DNA of 64,000 nt from Catonia carolina (taxonomy: Eukaryota > Arthropoda > Insecta > Hemiptera > Achilidae): contig JAQMRL010000003.1 of NCBI GenBank assembly GCA_035578175.1, positions 53,800,672-53,864,671 on the forward strand, in the 5' to 3' direction. The notes beneath the pieces were generated by a model. It saw only the letters and a program-made list of their open reading frames with translations. It did not search any database and was not told where the DNA came from. Positions 1 through 11,479 of this stretch are shown here, piece after piece. Position 1 is the stretch's first letter. Every line of letters starts with the position of its first letter. A program made the position numbers and the translations under genes.

Positions 1-262
1 TAGATTATGTTCTAGGTGTGTGCCAAACTAATAAACTTACTGTCGTTCTATAACTCGAATTTATGTTAAAATGGTTATCATATCTGATATCTTGTGTAGC
101 TAAACCTAATAAAAATAATATGAAATTGTTCTACTGCATGTTGATAAGAAAATTTCCAATTTTAACTGATTATTTGTATTCAAAAAATTTATAACGTTTT
201 ACTCAAATTTTTTTTAAAATTATTATTTTTAAAGCGTTAAAACACTGCAAAAATTTATATAT
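1..262. other. AT-rich sequence, nothing recognised
   Basis: No open frame, SINE head or inverted repeat that I can support. It leads into a SINE tail fragment. Confidence 0.5.
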
Positions 263-318
263 TTTTTAGTTTATTTAACGTATCATCAACTACTTCAGTT
301 ATTAGCGACTAATGGTTT
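263..318 (-). repeat. SINE-B 3' tail fragment
   Basis: On the minus strand this matches the 3' tail of the SINE-B family seen intact at 31026-31186: a run like cagttattagcgac next to a tagtttatttaa/T-run end. The tRNA-like head is missing, so it is a 3' fragment. It lies just downstream of the stem-loop of the minus-strand gene at 375-390. Confidence 0.5.
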
Positions 319-374
319 ATAGTCTGTCACCGAATGGCGACATTAAGCGGCTTGGGGAAACCTTAAATGTTTAG

Positions 375-390
375 AGCCCTGAAAAGGGCC
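375..390 (-). terminator. Histone-mRNA-type 3' stem-loop
   Basis: The minus strand reads GGCCCT TTTC AGGGCT: a 6-bp stem (last pair G-U) with the four-base loop TTTC, preceded by AAAC. This is the consensus recognised by SLBP in metazoan replication-dependent histone mRNAs. No clear purine-rich histone downstream element follows, which is a point against activity. Confidence 0.6.
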
Positions 391-407
391 GTTTAAGCGG
401 TGGTCTT

Positions 408-572
408 CTAGGCGAGAAGAGTCGATCGTAGTCGTGGCGGGCGAGGAGGTGGGCGACACGGCGTGTCGTCGTCCAGCGGAGACGTCATCTTCTTCCCTCG
501 CAGTAGTGCGTTGATAGCTTCATTGTCGGGATTCGGTGGGCGCAAGGCTCGGTCAAGGGCTACTGTGAGCAT
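408..572 (-). CDS. Unknown 54-aa ORF in a histone-style transcription unit
   Basis: I do not recognise the product. The minus-strand frame starts at the ATG at 572-570 (purine at -3) and stops at TAG 410-408. The protein is Arg/Pro/Leu-rich with an internal NPDNEAINALLRGKK stretch and a Pro/Arg-rich C-terminus. It is not an alignable H1, H2A, H2B, H3 or H4 in any frame I read. The same frame stays open without an ATG back to about 757, so the true start could be non-AUG, or the unit could be a decayed gene. The context is what makes it notable: a CCAAT box (873-869), GC box (860-851), TATA box (791-784) and CATTC cap motif (755-751) lie upstream, and a canonical histone 3' stem-loop (390-375) lies 17 nt after the stop. 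The predicted unspliced transcript of about 385 nt is the size of a histone mRNA. It could be a lineage-specific basic nuclear protein, a degenerated histone-cluster gene, or a noncoding RNA using histone-type processing. Confidence 0.4.
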   Translation of the reverse strand: MLTVALDRALRPPNPDNEAINALLRGKKMTSPLDDDTPCRPPPRPPRLRSTLLA

Positions 573-750
573 CTTTCGCGGCAGTGAGTGATGACGGTCT
601 CTTTCCTTTCCGCGGCAGCGGGTTGTCTCGGTCGATGGAATACGGTGTCGTGTCGGTGAGCGGACTTCTCTCTTGCGGGTTCGTCGATGGGTCTTATTCG
701 GAGCCCTGTAGCCGTGTTCCGATGGTGGATGTCTGCTCGAAGCTGTAGTG

Positions 751-873
751 GAATGGAATCACGATCGGGCTCAGTGGAACGCTCTTATATAGTCACCAGA
801 GCGCTGCGGAAGGGACGGTCACGAGCCTTCTGCAGTGCTGACTCAGGCCTACCGCCCCTGTCGTCACTATTGG
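751..873 (-). promoter_or_regulatory. Core promoter: CCAAT, GC box, TATA, cap motif
   Basis: Read on the minus strand, the order is CCAAT at 873-869, a GGGGCGG GC box at about 859-853, TATATAAG at 791-784 and CATTC at 755-751. TATA to cap motif is about 30 nt, as expected for a TATA-dependent start. The arrangement resembles metazoan replication-dependent histone promoters. The island is strikingly GC- and CpG-rich against an AT-rich surround. Motifs are seen directly; promoter function is inferred. Confidence 0.5.
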
Positions 874-954
874 CGGCTTCCCTCCGTCGTTGTATCGGAA
901 GCTTTGTCACGCCGTTGCACAGTACCTACTTAAATGAGGTGACGGTAACATTAC

Positions 955-1093
955 CGTAAATAATTCGTGGGTTTTAACATGTGGGATTATAATTCCAAAC
1001 CCTAGCCGGTTATCAAATCCAGAATCTTGCGCTTTGTAGTGTGCATCGCAGTGATGCGTTCCAACCACCAAGCCACAGAGGCGGCCAGCTCCA
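955..1093 (-). repeat. Degenerate SINE-B copy
   Basis: On the minus strand it shows the family landmarks in order: a decayed tRNA-like head with A/B-box remnants, the 'ctagggt' block, and the 'gttaaaaccca' block. The left boundary is diffuse. Old, diverged copy. Confidence 0.5.
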
Positions 1094-1380
1094 AAATATT
1101 AGACTACCGCTGAAAATATGAAATAATTTATCACATTTGTATACAGCAACCTAACCTAAATTACCTAGTTACTGTGGTTCTAGATTATCTATTCATGATT
1201 TTTTTTAAATATAGCCCTAATTTTTACCAACAATTTCTTACTCGTCTGATGACACTTAAAAGTAAATATCAAACATTTTTTATTTTCCAATTACTGGATA
1301 TAACTGCGAATAAATAGTAGATACTGAATAAAATTATATAAAATGGATTAATAGTTACCAACGAGCAAGCTTGGGTAGGC

Positions 1381-1484
1381 TTGCATATTTTCATACGCTA
1401 CAAAAAAAATCATTTCATCCTTCACCGTCTGCATTAGCAGTAATTGCAGGAGAGTCAGACGTTAAACCAAAAGAAAAAAAAACA
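1381..1484 (+). repeat. 5'-truncated SINE-A with target-site duplication
   Basis: It contains the SINE-A body (atattttcatacg, catttcatccttcaccgtc, gtctgcattagcag) and an A-rich tail, but lacks the tRNA-like head. It is flanked by a 14-15 bp near-perfect direct repeat, aagcttgggta(g/a)gct, at 1367-1381 and 1485-1499. That is a target-site duplication, the mark of LINE-mediated insertion with 5' truncation. Confidence 0.75.
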
Positions 1485-1499
1485 AAGCTTGGGTAAGCT

Positions 1500-2299
1500 A
1501 CGCTGTAAGTCTTTAATATAATTCTATTCTATACAATGTCAAAAATAAGTAACCGAAATTAAACAACAAAAATAATTATACTTCATTGTTATTTACATTT
1601 TTTATTGTTTCCTGGAGAAGGACTGTGACCAGTTAGGCCGACACGAGAAGAATATATACTTCGACGAAGAAACAAAAAGCTTCGATGAATTATTTACTTT
1701 ACTCAAACAAAATTTACAATCAGTTGTGATTAACTTTTAATAAATAGTTATGAAATAATTTAATATCAATAAAATTTTTAGAGAAGTGTCCAGTGACCCT
1801 TTTCTACAAATTAAAGACAAAAATATCATTAATGCATAATTTCTACTTAAGGTTATAAAATTAAAAAAAACAACATTTACTATATTTACATTGGAATATA
1901 AAAACAAAATAATAACTTAATAACTAAAGGCAAAATTCTTTATATTTTAATCTACGTACCTTCGTTCAATTCAATCATAACATTTCTTTAAACAATCTTT
2001 GTACTTGTAGATTCGTTTTCCCGTTGTATTCTACAATTCAACGTACAAATAATAATTTTTGTAGTCAATTCTACTTACGGATATATCCGCGTACGTCACT
2101 CAGGACTAAAGGTGGATAGGCCTATATGTTCACAATTACTATTGGGTAAAAGTGAACAGAAAAATATACGAAGAAATGTACGTGGATTCTGAGTCTTTAG
2201 AGATAGTTTTCTATCCAGGAAAACACATTTTTCTAAAAAAAACAACTTTTTACCTCTACTCATTATTAAATTTATCTGTGAGATGAAACTAATTCCGTC
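1500..2299. other. AT-rich sequence, nothing recognised
   Basis: No coding or repeat signature that I can support. A short minus-strand open frame at 2096-2302 has no recognisable motif. Confidence 0.4.
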
Positions 2300-2309
2300 C
2301 AAAAAGGAC

Positions 2310-2500
2310 TTTTTTCTTCTTGTTCTTGTTCTTCTTCTTCTTCTTCTTCACACAATCAAGGTTTAGGTTTCCGCCAGTTCCGACTCACAACAGCGACAAA
2401 CTACTTTATTGAATTATTGCCATCTTTTTCGTGGCCTCCCAACATCTCTGCTTCCCACCTGTCAATATTGTAAAACACTGAGGGGGATCCTCCCTCAGGC
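2310..2500 (-). pseudogene. LINE C-terminal remnant with (GAA)n tail
   Basis: The minus-strand translation just downstream of 2500 gives a VGRQRCWEATKKMA-like segment. This resembles the GRPRxRWxD(N/E)xxKDL tail common at the C-terminus of many insect LINE reverse transcriptases, followed by a Trp-containing segment. The element ends in a (GAA)n tract, visible as (CTT)n on the plus strand at about 2317-2350. All upstream domains are absent. A short inverted repeat (ctgaggg/ccctcag) sits near 2480-2500. Confidence 0.5.
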
Positions 2501-2909
2501 ATTCTTTTTCTTTATTTTCTTTATGGTTATGATATTCATAATGAATGATAAATGTTTTATATTGTGTTTTTTTGTGTTATCTCTATTATTTATTGTTCTT
2601 GTTTTAAATTTTCGAATAGATTGTAATTTTTTCTGTTTAGATAATAAAAAGAAAAAAATTCTAAGGGTTTTGCACAATCAGAAATTGTTTAAAATTTAAA
2701 TTTATATGAGAATTTGAAATATCTGGCGAAAATTTGTGATAATTCATGATATTAATAAATCTTTATTGTGTTATATATAATATATAAGTCTGATTTTGCA
2801 TGAATCGACTAATAGAACTGCAATAGTAATACATCTAAAAAATAAAAAATAAATAAATTATACAGCGTTACTAAAAAACCAGGTTATTGGCTTTTGCAAA
2901 TAATATGGT

Positions 2910-3254
2910 ATGAATTACAAATGGCTGAATTATATTTTCTTTATGGTTCTCATTTTCTTTAAAATATCGACTTCAAGAAGTGATAATGTAGTAAGTATAA
3001 CAGAGTTTATAACGCCGTACAAATCAAAGTATGAAAACAATGCAATATGTTATTTCGCAATACGTAATAGGTTGTCAGTGCTCTATAATTTTAAGAATGA
3101 ATCAATATATTTTTGTATTGATATGGTAATGTACTCGTATCACATCTGTCAAAACTTTCATGTTATTTTATTTTTGAATAAGTACCTTCATGATTTTATA
3201 ACGTGCTGTAGAGCTAAAGATTTAGTTACTAGAACAACAAGTCATAAACAATAG
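2910..3254 (+). CDS. Hypothetical 114-aa ORF with signal-peptide-like start
   Basis: I recognise no family. The N-terminus has a short polar start (MNYKWLN), a strongly hydrophobic stretch (YIFFMVLIFF) and a polar region with a Ser-rich possible cleavage zone, so it resembles a secretory signal peptide. The remainder is basic and aromatic with several Cys residues, including a CC pair near residue 98. No splice signals, domain or paralogue is visible in the window. AT-rich AATAAA-like sequence occurs about 110 nt downstream. An open frame this long can arise by chance in 64 kb, and the hydrophobic residues could simply reflect T-rich codons. A weak candidate for a small secreted protein. Confidence 0.18.
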   Translation: MNYKWLNYIFFMVLIFFKISTSRSDNVVSITEFITPYKSKYENNAICYFAIRNRLSVLYNFKNESIYFCIDMVMYSYHICQNFHVILFLNKYLHDFITCCRAKDLVTRTTSHKQ

Positions 3255-3815
3255 ACTCTTCGTTCTATTGTATTTTAAATTCTTTTTATTCGTATTTTTT
3301 AAATGTATTCTACCTTTTCTTTATTAGGAACAGGATTCGTGAAGTTGTAGGTATGAAGTATACTGTAATAAATTCTAATTAAAAATTTCGTTTGGTTCAT
3401 TCATTTTATATTTATTTATATTATTTAATACAATATGACACGATTTTACCGCATCTCTTTCCTTGTATTTAGGAATATTAAATTCTTTTTTTCCTTTTAA
3501 AATTTTAATGTGAATTATAATATTCTCTAACGCAATGTAAATAATTTACTGTAATCACTTTTTATATAAAAAATATTTTCCCTACCAAACTTAAAGGTTT
3601 CCAAGGACAATAACTAGACCTATAAATAACATGGTTCGTTAATTTTTTATAGTTCTTTTTTTCTTTCTAAGAAAAATTCTAAAATTCATTTTAAAATTTA
3701 TTAAAATTAATGTAACTAACAAATGTATGACCAGTTTTCCTTATTGGCGCTAAATTTTGCAACCATATAATATGTAGTTTTCTCTTCATTTAGTTTACTC
3801 GATTTTTGTATACTA

Positions 3816-3962
3816 GTCAGCATGATAGACTACACAGAGAAAGGTTACGGGTTCTATTTCTAGTTAGGGTCTGGAAATTATTATAAGTTAAAACCCACCA
3901 TTTCTGTACCGTAACTCATAATAGTACCTAATAGCTAAATCGACTAAATTTTTTTTTATTCT
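3816..3962 (+). repeat. Degenerate SINE-B copy
   Basis: Plus-strand order: weak tRNA-like head with a mutated B box (ggttctatttc), 'agggtctggaaatt', 'aagttaaaaccca', then an AT-rich tail. Diverged but colinear with the intact copies at 25514 and 32801. Confidence 0.55.
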
Positions 3963-5848
3963 GTAGACAATTGCTGGGTTAGAGAACCAGAAAGAAATCA
4001 CAGTAAAAGTGCTCAGAGCAAATGCGTCAAAGAATCTATATGTTTATCACGCAAATTTAAAAATACGATTTAAAAACATTGAAGGATCACTACTGTAAAA
4101 CTAAAGCTACAAAAAAACTATCATAGCCTAGAAGACTTTTTTTAACGAAAATAAATTCAGGAAAATCCTACATCACAGGAAATGTTCTGTTTTAAAATAT
4201 TGGTTAAGTTTAACTTTCTAATCATTTTTATTTGTTGTGGCATTCCAACTGAAAGATCTTTTGACAAGAAAATTAGACATATTTACTTCAAACAAATATT
4301 AGGGAAAACCGACAAACCTTGTACTAAATTTATTATCGTATCAATTTACTTAGGTTTAAAACTTTTCAAACCTATTTCAATTCTACTTGTATAATACTTC
4401 AAAAGTTTACTTGTATTTTTCATCAAAGTTTGTAAGCATTCATCATTCACATTTACTTTGACGAAAGATCATTTTGAAAAATAAATTTCAACTATCCTAA
4501 ACGACCAATACTTTAAACATATATTTTATGTAACGCTATTAATATTATGCTAATTTCTGTAAAAGATAATGTAATAATTATGTTATAATTAGTAATCAGT
4601 TATGCAAATTATAGTTTGTTATATAGCCTATTATTAGGTAAATATAATAAACCATTTCCTTAAGGCAAATGTTTAACATTAGAAACTTAAGTACATGTTT
4701 ATTCAAAAATACTGTGGAATTTTCTGTTGGATACTGTAATTAAACTCCAATATTTTTGTTGATTTTTTTACAAACGTTTAACAAATTTATGGAAATTTTT
4801 GAATTTATAATAAATTTTGAAATATTAATCTGATTAATGTTTTTCGATACTTTAATTATACCCGTGTAAATTTATTTTAATAAAAATATAACCTCGTTTA
4901 GCAGAGTATACCACAGATATCTACCGGGATACGCCCTTAAATATTTAGGCCTATCGATTTTCAATCAAACTTCAATAGGCCTATAACCTAATAACTTATA
5001 TAATGTTATCAACAGCTGCTTTCATATAGGCTATGTTTCATTAGAATATTTTTAAAAGATACAAAAAATATTTGTTTTTTAAGAAAGTAAAATTTGACGT
5101 GGCATATTTTATAACATTTTCATTTTGTCATATGATAATATTTTATATTGCGCATTAATCAGATGGTTTTTTCAGGATTTGAAAATAATCTCTTTGTTTA
5201 CCTGTCGAAATTTGAAGTAAAAATGTGACATCGTTAAAAATGGGATTTAATATTATTACTATCATTATTAAATAATATAGGCTAAAACAAAAACTTGTTA
5301 ACTTGAAACTAAGAGAACAATACAATGTCACAAAAAAAAATTATTTATAAAAAACCTACCGCACAAAATCAGAAATGATAATAAACAATAATTTACACTA
5401 AACTTAACATGAAATTATGATGAACTGAAACAAATACTAATTAACTTCTCCAAAGATTCATCTGAACGCTTCTTGAAGACACCCATTGTGGGTGCACTGA
5501 CAATACTACGAAAAAGCCTGTTTTAAAGATTTACCACACACAGCGAAAAGAAATCCTATTTGACAATGTTGAGCTTAAAGGTCCTTCAGTAGAGCAGCTG
5601 TGTAGCCCCGAGTCTTTCTGACGAGATTCCTGATGATCAAAAGAAACTAAAGTTAGATAGATATAATATTTAATTGTATTACACGTTATTTCCTTTGTTT
5701 GTATGTAATGAATGACAGAAATAATAACCAATCAAAAATTTATGTACAAACCTCATCTAAGTGTATTTACATTTCACGTTATCACACATAACCACAAATA
5801 ACACATATATAACACATAGAACACATCAATAAATACAATGTAACCGTT
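3963..5848. other. AT-rich sequence, mostly unrecognised
   Basis: No supported gene. A plus-strand 70-codon open frame at 4182-4394 lacks recognisable motifs. A slightly GC-richer patch at 5450-5640 gives a minus-strand translation that may be an old LINE fragment, but I could not identify motifs. Confidence 0.35.
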
Positions 5849-6025
5849 GCAACTTTATTACGCGCGACTATGCGGCCGAATCTAGATTTGATTCGAATCT
5901 TGAATCTTATAATTCGGCCGTATAGTTGCACGTTATAAAGTTGCAAAAAAGTTGAAACTTTCCAACGAAGTTCATCCTGAAGATGAACCAAATTTTCGTC
6001 TCCAAGTGAGACGAAAAATTTCTTG
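5849..6025. repeat. Cluster of three consecutive hairpins
   Basis: Arms 5849-5881 and 5912-5944 are inverted repeats matching at 29 of 33 positions, with a 30-bp spacer (core gcggccgaat/attcggccg). They are followed by a 7-bp hairpin (gttcatc/gatgaac) near 5968-5987 and a 13-bp hairpin (aaattttcgtctc/gagacgaaaaattt) at about 5990-6023. This could be the end of a foldback or MITE element. No partner copy is visible. Confidence 0.55.
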
Positions 6026-6764
6026 ATGTAATACGACACACAATACAAAATTGTAAAAATGTGGTTTAACAAAAATTTGAAAAAGTAACTGGTTCAGCCT
6101 CATTCAGGATAGATAAATCAAAGTGTTGAGATTGTCTTATTAATTTAACTCAGTTTTTATGCTGAAAAAGTGAACAATATTTAGGAAATCACAGCAGTTA
6201 TTACCAAATAAACATCAAATAGCTTTAAAATGTTAGTTAGATATTAGATTTAAAAGATACGAAACTTAATTAAATTTAACTTAAATACTTGTAAAATTTC
6301 ACGCCGAAATCGATCATATTCATGCACATTCACGTCATTGTTATTAACCATTTATCATCTCATTTGAAATATTCATGCATTAATAAAACTATACAGTTGT
6401 AAATAAAAAAATTAAAGTCGAAAAACAATAATAAAACGATATATACCTATATTACATTAACAAATTATCTCTTTTGAAAATAGGCCTATTTTACTATATA
6501 ACAAGAATCTATGGTGAATGAAATGAAAATGTCATCTACAGGTTGGAAAAGTAATCTATCGTTCTTTGCTTCACATAGGAAATCTCGATAGATTGACAAT
6601 AATCTATTAGCATTTGAAAGTTAAAACCTACAAAACTGACTAATGTCTAAACTGTTGATACACTTAAAAAAGTATACGTAATAATAAGTAGGCCTATATA
6701 TATATTAAAGAATATGGGTATTTACAACTTAAACGAAAAGGTAAAGGATTATCGCTAAAGTTGG
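6026..6764. other. AT-rich sequence, nothing recognised
   Basis: Contains copies of the short motif taggcctat (near 6482 and 6691) but no gene or element boundary that I can support. Confidence 0.4.
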
Positions 6765-6945
6765 AGACAGCACATAGCAAGGATGTCAGATCACAGGATA
6801 CCTAAGCAGGCACACTGGTATGCTCCAGAAGGTAAAAGGGATGTCAGTAGACCTAGGAGAAGATGAAGGTAGATGATATAGTTTATGAGTTCGGAACAGG
6901 CTGCAGCCTAATCCTAGGCTGGAAGAAGAAGAATATGTTAATAAT
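6765..6945 (+). pseudogene. LINE reverse-transcriptase C-terminal tail
   Basis: The translation reads ARMSDHRIPKQAHWYAPEG and then VSRPRRR, the C-terminal signature (RMxDxRIPK...GRPRxxW) of an insect LINE polyprotein. It is followed by the conserved 3' text gagttcggaacaggctgc and a short GAA tail at about 6930-6940. Only the last ~55 codons remain, with stops. The copy at 22400-22690 shares the same 3' end, so both belong to one family. Confidence 0.65.
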
Positions 6946-7679
6946 TTTTAATCCTAGATGACAGTAGGTCATTTATTAACTAGTCGAATTCACTCAGCAA
7001 GAATAAAACATAATAATACCTGAAGGTATGAACACTCAACACATGAATATTAAAATATATTCATAAATTAATATAATATATTTGCAATTTTATATTCGTT
7101 AAATACCGGATAATTTAATTTTGAATATATTTTATATATCATATTATACATACATACATAATTACATTATGAATGTATCATTAAATTCCTTATAAAGAAT
7201 CACAGTATAATGTTAGTCAATTTAATTACAATTATTAATTGTTTCACGTTAAAAAATAAGATCACCGTTTAGGTAGTGTGATAAATTAAAAAAAAATAAT
7301 AATAATTTTTACATAATTTAGAAATTTGAATTAATTTTATGTATATGGATTAAGTAACTTTTCATGACTCATATTCATGATTTTTATTATTAAAATTTCT
7401 TGTGTACTCTGTAATTATAACAATTACAGGTTGCATTAAAATTATGTTGAAATAGGTAAAAAAATCTGTATCTAATGTTTCTTATATTTTTGCTACTACT
7501 TGACAATTATTATTGTTAGCTTATATTGCATTATGAATAAATTTTTATTTTTATTACAATTACAATTTTTGTTTATGTAACAACTGTCTCAAATTAATAA
7601 CAGTCAAGTTATTATCCTAGTTAGATTTTAGTTTATAAGTATATTGATTTTCATAGTTTTTTAAGTATTTTAAAACTTC
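6946..7679. other. AT-rich sequence with a short tetranucleotide run
   Basis: Contains a small (ACAT)n run near 7147-7161 and long A/T stretches. Nothing else recognised. Confidence 0.4.
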
Positions 7680-8430
7680 ACTCCTTGTACAAATCGTTGG
7701 AAGGACAGAATAACCAAACTCTCCAAGGGACAGCAAATCACAAAAAACACGTAGAACAAAAAATGCCTTTCTATTCACACTAAACTAAAGCACAACAAAA
7801 CCACACTCAGATCACAGGCAATGTACAGAAGCGAAACTGTTTCAATCTCAGTGGGAGAGGGAAAGTTGAGGTTATTAGGAAAATAGAAAGAAGGATCCTA
7901 AGAACTTGCCTATAAGGATAAAAAGAACATAGTCGATGGCCAATACAAACTGCTTAGAAACAAGCAGATCTATAGAGAGATAGAACCCATTACGGACGCA
8001 ATGAGGAAGAAGAAAGTCTGCTTCTTTGGGCATATACTCAGAACGCCAGATACTAAATAAGAAGAATAGTGGAAAACTCTACAACTCTAAAAACTCGAAA
8101 ATTCAGTGGATAAAAGGAATCAAAGAGGACTTGGCAAAACTTGAATTAACAATAAATAATATAAAGGAAAAATCCCCAAAATGCAAACAAGTCATTAACG
8201 ACAAAAGTAAACAATAACATGTAAAAACAAGAAAACTACAGAAAGAGGTTCAGTTGAAGAACGTTGAAACAGATCTGAAAGAATGAAAAAATTCTGGGAA
8301 CAAAAATTAAAGAACACCTAGACGAAAGTGAAGACAACCTCAACTGACTAAAGTGATAAAAGTCATAAAAGTATAAAAAAATCCACTCAATCTGAAACTG
8401 AAAACTTAAAATGACTGGAATTTGATGAGA
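7680..8430 (+). pseudogene. Decayed LINE reverse-transcriptase C-terminal region
   Basis: Spread over frames, the translation shows YRSETVSISVGEGK..., VIRKIERRILRTC, LLRNKQIYREIEPITDAMRKKKVCFFGHILRTPD. The FFGHILRTP motif and the preceding R(K/R)ILR block mark the region after the RT thumb in many insect LINEs. At least one stop and frame shifts interrupt it. An open 63-codon frame at 8026-8217 is a Lys/Asn-rich continuation. A non-functional fossil. Confidence 0.6.
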
Positions 8431-9356
8431 GTATGATGGTTGTAGAATACAAAATATAACTCATTTAACTATTTATTATTGTATTTTAATAAACAACAGT
8501 ATTCTTTATTTATTGTTTAACAGCTTTCAAGTTTGATTTTATTATTATTATTATTATCTTGTCCCTTATTTTCCTTCAATAAAACATTATTCACATCAAA
8601 TCATTATAGGTTTTATTCAATTAATATATTTTATTAACTGTTCCCTTTTATATCTCCAGGCCCCACTCAATAAAACATTTTTACAAAATTCTTTCACAAA
8701 CTACCTACTAGCCCTTAGCAACCCAATTTTGTTTATCTCCATTTTAAAATTGAATTATTTTTTATTATTCTATTTCCACCAGCTGGGTCTATTTACATTC
8801 ATTTACTTCAGACCAAGACATAAACAAAGCCAGCTGTTAATGATTTTGAGTCGTCACATGGTTTAATTGCTGTAATATTTTTATGATAGAGGTTTCAAAA
8901 TTGTAGATATCTTTGGCTACTTACTATACTAAAATAACAAACTAAGTAAATATTTAAAAATTTATTTATGAAAATATTTATGTGTAGCCTGTTGATAAAA
9001 TTTGTAAACGACATTAATAAATCGCAGACTTTTCTTCTGTTTCTCTAAAACATGCCTCGCTTTCTGTTTTTTGAAAGGTTTCAAAAATCATTGCTTTTGT
9101 AAATGTTTTTGAAATAGTTTTCAACCAGTACCTTTTTTAAGTAGGTACTTTTTTCTTGGAAAAAAGTCGTAGTTACTGTCATTACTGTGTTTGAACTATC
9201 AGTTTCCTTAAACTTATTTTATTATTAACTATTTTCAAAGACTAAATTACTACAACCATGTCCTAAAAAGTGTCTAAAAATCTTATTTGGTATATTATAT
9301 CTTATTATTATATTTAATATTAAGTATCGTAAATAGTAATTGAAGAAACACCAAAG
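8431..9356. other. AT-rich sequence, nothing recognised
   Basis: Contains a short ATT run near 8541-8556 and a hairpin-like aagtacctac/gtaggtactt near 9128-9150. No gene supported. Confidence 0.4.
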
Positions 9357-9600
9357 CTATAAATTACTATAGGTTGATTGCGAAACGATTTTGATGCTCT
9401 TATAAATTTTTAAATGTTTCTCGCTACGCTTTTTAATTTCTTCTTTTATAAAGGGCAGGTTTAGATCGTTGTGCAATATTTCATTAGTTCCGTACCGTGG
9501 GGCTGCAGTAATCAGTCTCAATTTTTGATAGAAAAAGCTGCAGTATTGCAATATTCGATGAATTAGCTGTACCCCACAGCTCGAACTTTAATATTAACTT
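9357..9600 (-). pseudogene. Jockey-like RT thumb/C-terminal fragment
   Basis: The minus-strand frame gives a W/LWGTANSSN-type segment followed by LRLITAAPRYGTNEILHNDLNLPFI. This is the post-palm block of jockey-clade elements (QSKxLRxITxAPxYVxNxxLHxDLxIPxV). It is truncated at both ends. A second, shorter copy of its downstream part lies at about 50060-50145. Confidence 0.7.
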
Positions 9601-11479
9601 ATAATTAGTTATAATTTTTGCTTGTTCAGAGATTCGACGACATAGGATTTTGTTTCTTTTTTTTGTGTTTCTTTATTATTTGTACATTTATTTCTGTCTT
9701 AGCCTATAATTGCAAATGAATTAATATACGAAAATATATTAAGGTTTTTAGTAAATGTTTATCGGTTTGGATTGTATTGCCAAACTTTTCCAATTTGTTT
9801 TATCAGTGTAACTATATTCTTAACAGTAGTAGTTTTACAGTTGACCACTTATTACGTAACATTTGAAACACTGTTTTAACAGAATAATAATAATTATTAT
9901 CCCTGCAGTGTTTAATAGCTTGCTTCATTATCTCACAAGGAAGCCAAACAAGTAGAGAACATAATAATTTAAGGAAACTCATATCTGACTAATCCTTCTT
10001 TGGCTTAATTCCAATACAGTATCCTTTTAAAGGTACTTTACGCTAAGAATGTGAACTCAACTGTCTGCTCGCTCGTTGAATCAAACATTGCATGTCCACA
10101 AAATTATGTAAATGTTTGAATTAATCAGCAACAAAACAGAAGAGTATAACACGTTGTTATTCCCTTAAGCCATTTCTAACTATAGTTCTGTTTCCGTTCA
10201 TAAATTTACATTTTTAATTTCTATCTGCAGATCAATGAATTGTAAATCAATTCTTCAACGAACATCATTCGAATATAAAGATTCATAAACGTGCTAAAAC
10301 ACACGATTATTAAAACATATTTTAATATTCACGGGTGATTTATAGGTGACTGACCATAGTAATTCTTCAAAAATAATGTTATATAATATTAATCAATATA
10401 AAATTTCGCAACTTTAATGAAAATAGTTTATCATTATAAAATAATAATATCATTATTACACCTAGGTATTATACCTATTACACCTAGGTAAATCGAAAAT
10501 TAGAAATAAATGTCTGTTCAAGTGTTTAAAATATTTAACTGATAGAATAATAGGTCTTCATAAAATATGGTAGGCCCTACGTTGTAGTTTATTTATAAAT
10601 TATAATTTCCAAACATAGATTTTTTCAACATAATTTTATGGTATTATAAAGTTTCATGAACCCTAACCATAATAAATTTTGGTTTCTGTTAAATAATGTG
10701 ATCAGCATTTATTCAAAATACAACCAAAATTTCATAGTTTCACAGTTTACATTATTTATTGGACATACATTTTATTCTTTCCTTGTTTGTTAAATCTGTT
10801 TTGTATTTTTTTTTTTTGCATCGTTGGTAATGTTTTATCAATAATTGTTTTGATTCTGAGGTATTATCATGCATATTAAAATTTAATTGTATTTAAAATA
10901 ATGTAACTTTGGAAATATAATATAATTCTAATGACATATGCAACATAATCAAAGGTATTTGTAAGTTCAACCTCTTTAAAAGCTTTGGCTTTTGCTGATG
11001 ATTTGATATTGTTGTAAAGTCTGAGAATGATTTTAATAGGTTATTTTATATATTTACTTTAACTGTTGAACGGTATAACCTCCTGATTTCATTGAAAAAC
11101 ACGGAGATGATGGGTTTCAGGTTACTGATCATCTCAGAAAAAAAACGTTTTGAACGACAAGACATTAGAAGAGATGTATCTGTTTGTTTACTTGAGATGT
11201 GATGTCTCCTATGTGTAACTACGAGATACGAAAATAAAAATGTAGACGTTTGAAAGTCTAGTATAGGATACACTTAAAGGAAAAATCTGGTGCGTTAAGT
11301 AAAAAAATAGACCGTTTTAAAATGTTATGACACCTTGAAAATGCCAGTTTAAATATATGGTTGATAGTGCTGGACCTTGATTTCTTAGCAGACATAAAAA
11401 ATAGAGTCTGCTAAGATGAGATTGTTTAGATTTTCAACAGGGTATCGTTTCCTTAAACATAAAATAAATGAAGATTTAT
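9601..11479. other. AT-rich sequence, little recognised
   Basis: A 12-bp direct repeat, tacacctaggta, occurs twice near 10458-10489. Several 60-75 codon open frames lack motifs. No supported gene. Confidence 0.4.

Noticed and set aside
687..959. 90-codon plus-strand ORF in the GC-rich island
   Set aside because: It overlaps the promoter region of the minus-strand histone-style unit. High CpG content lowers stop frequency, and no protein motif is visible.
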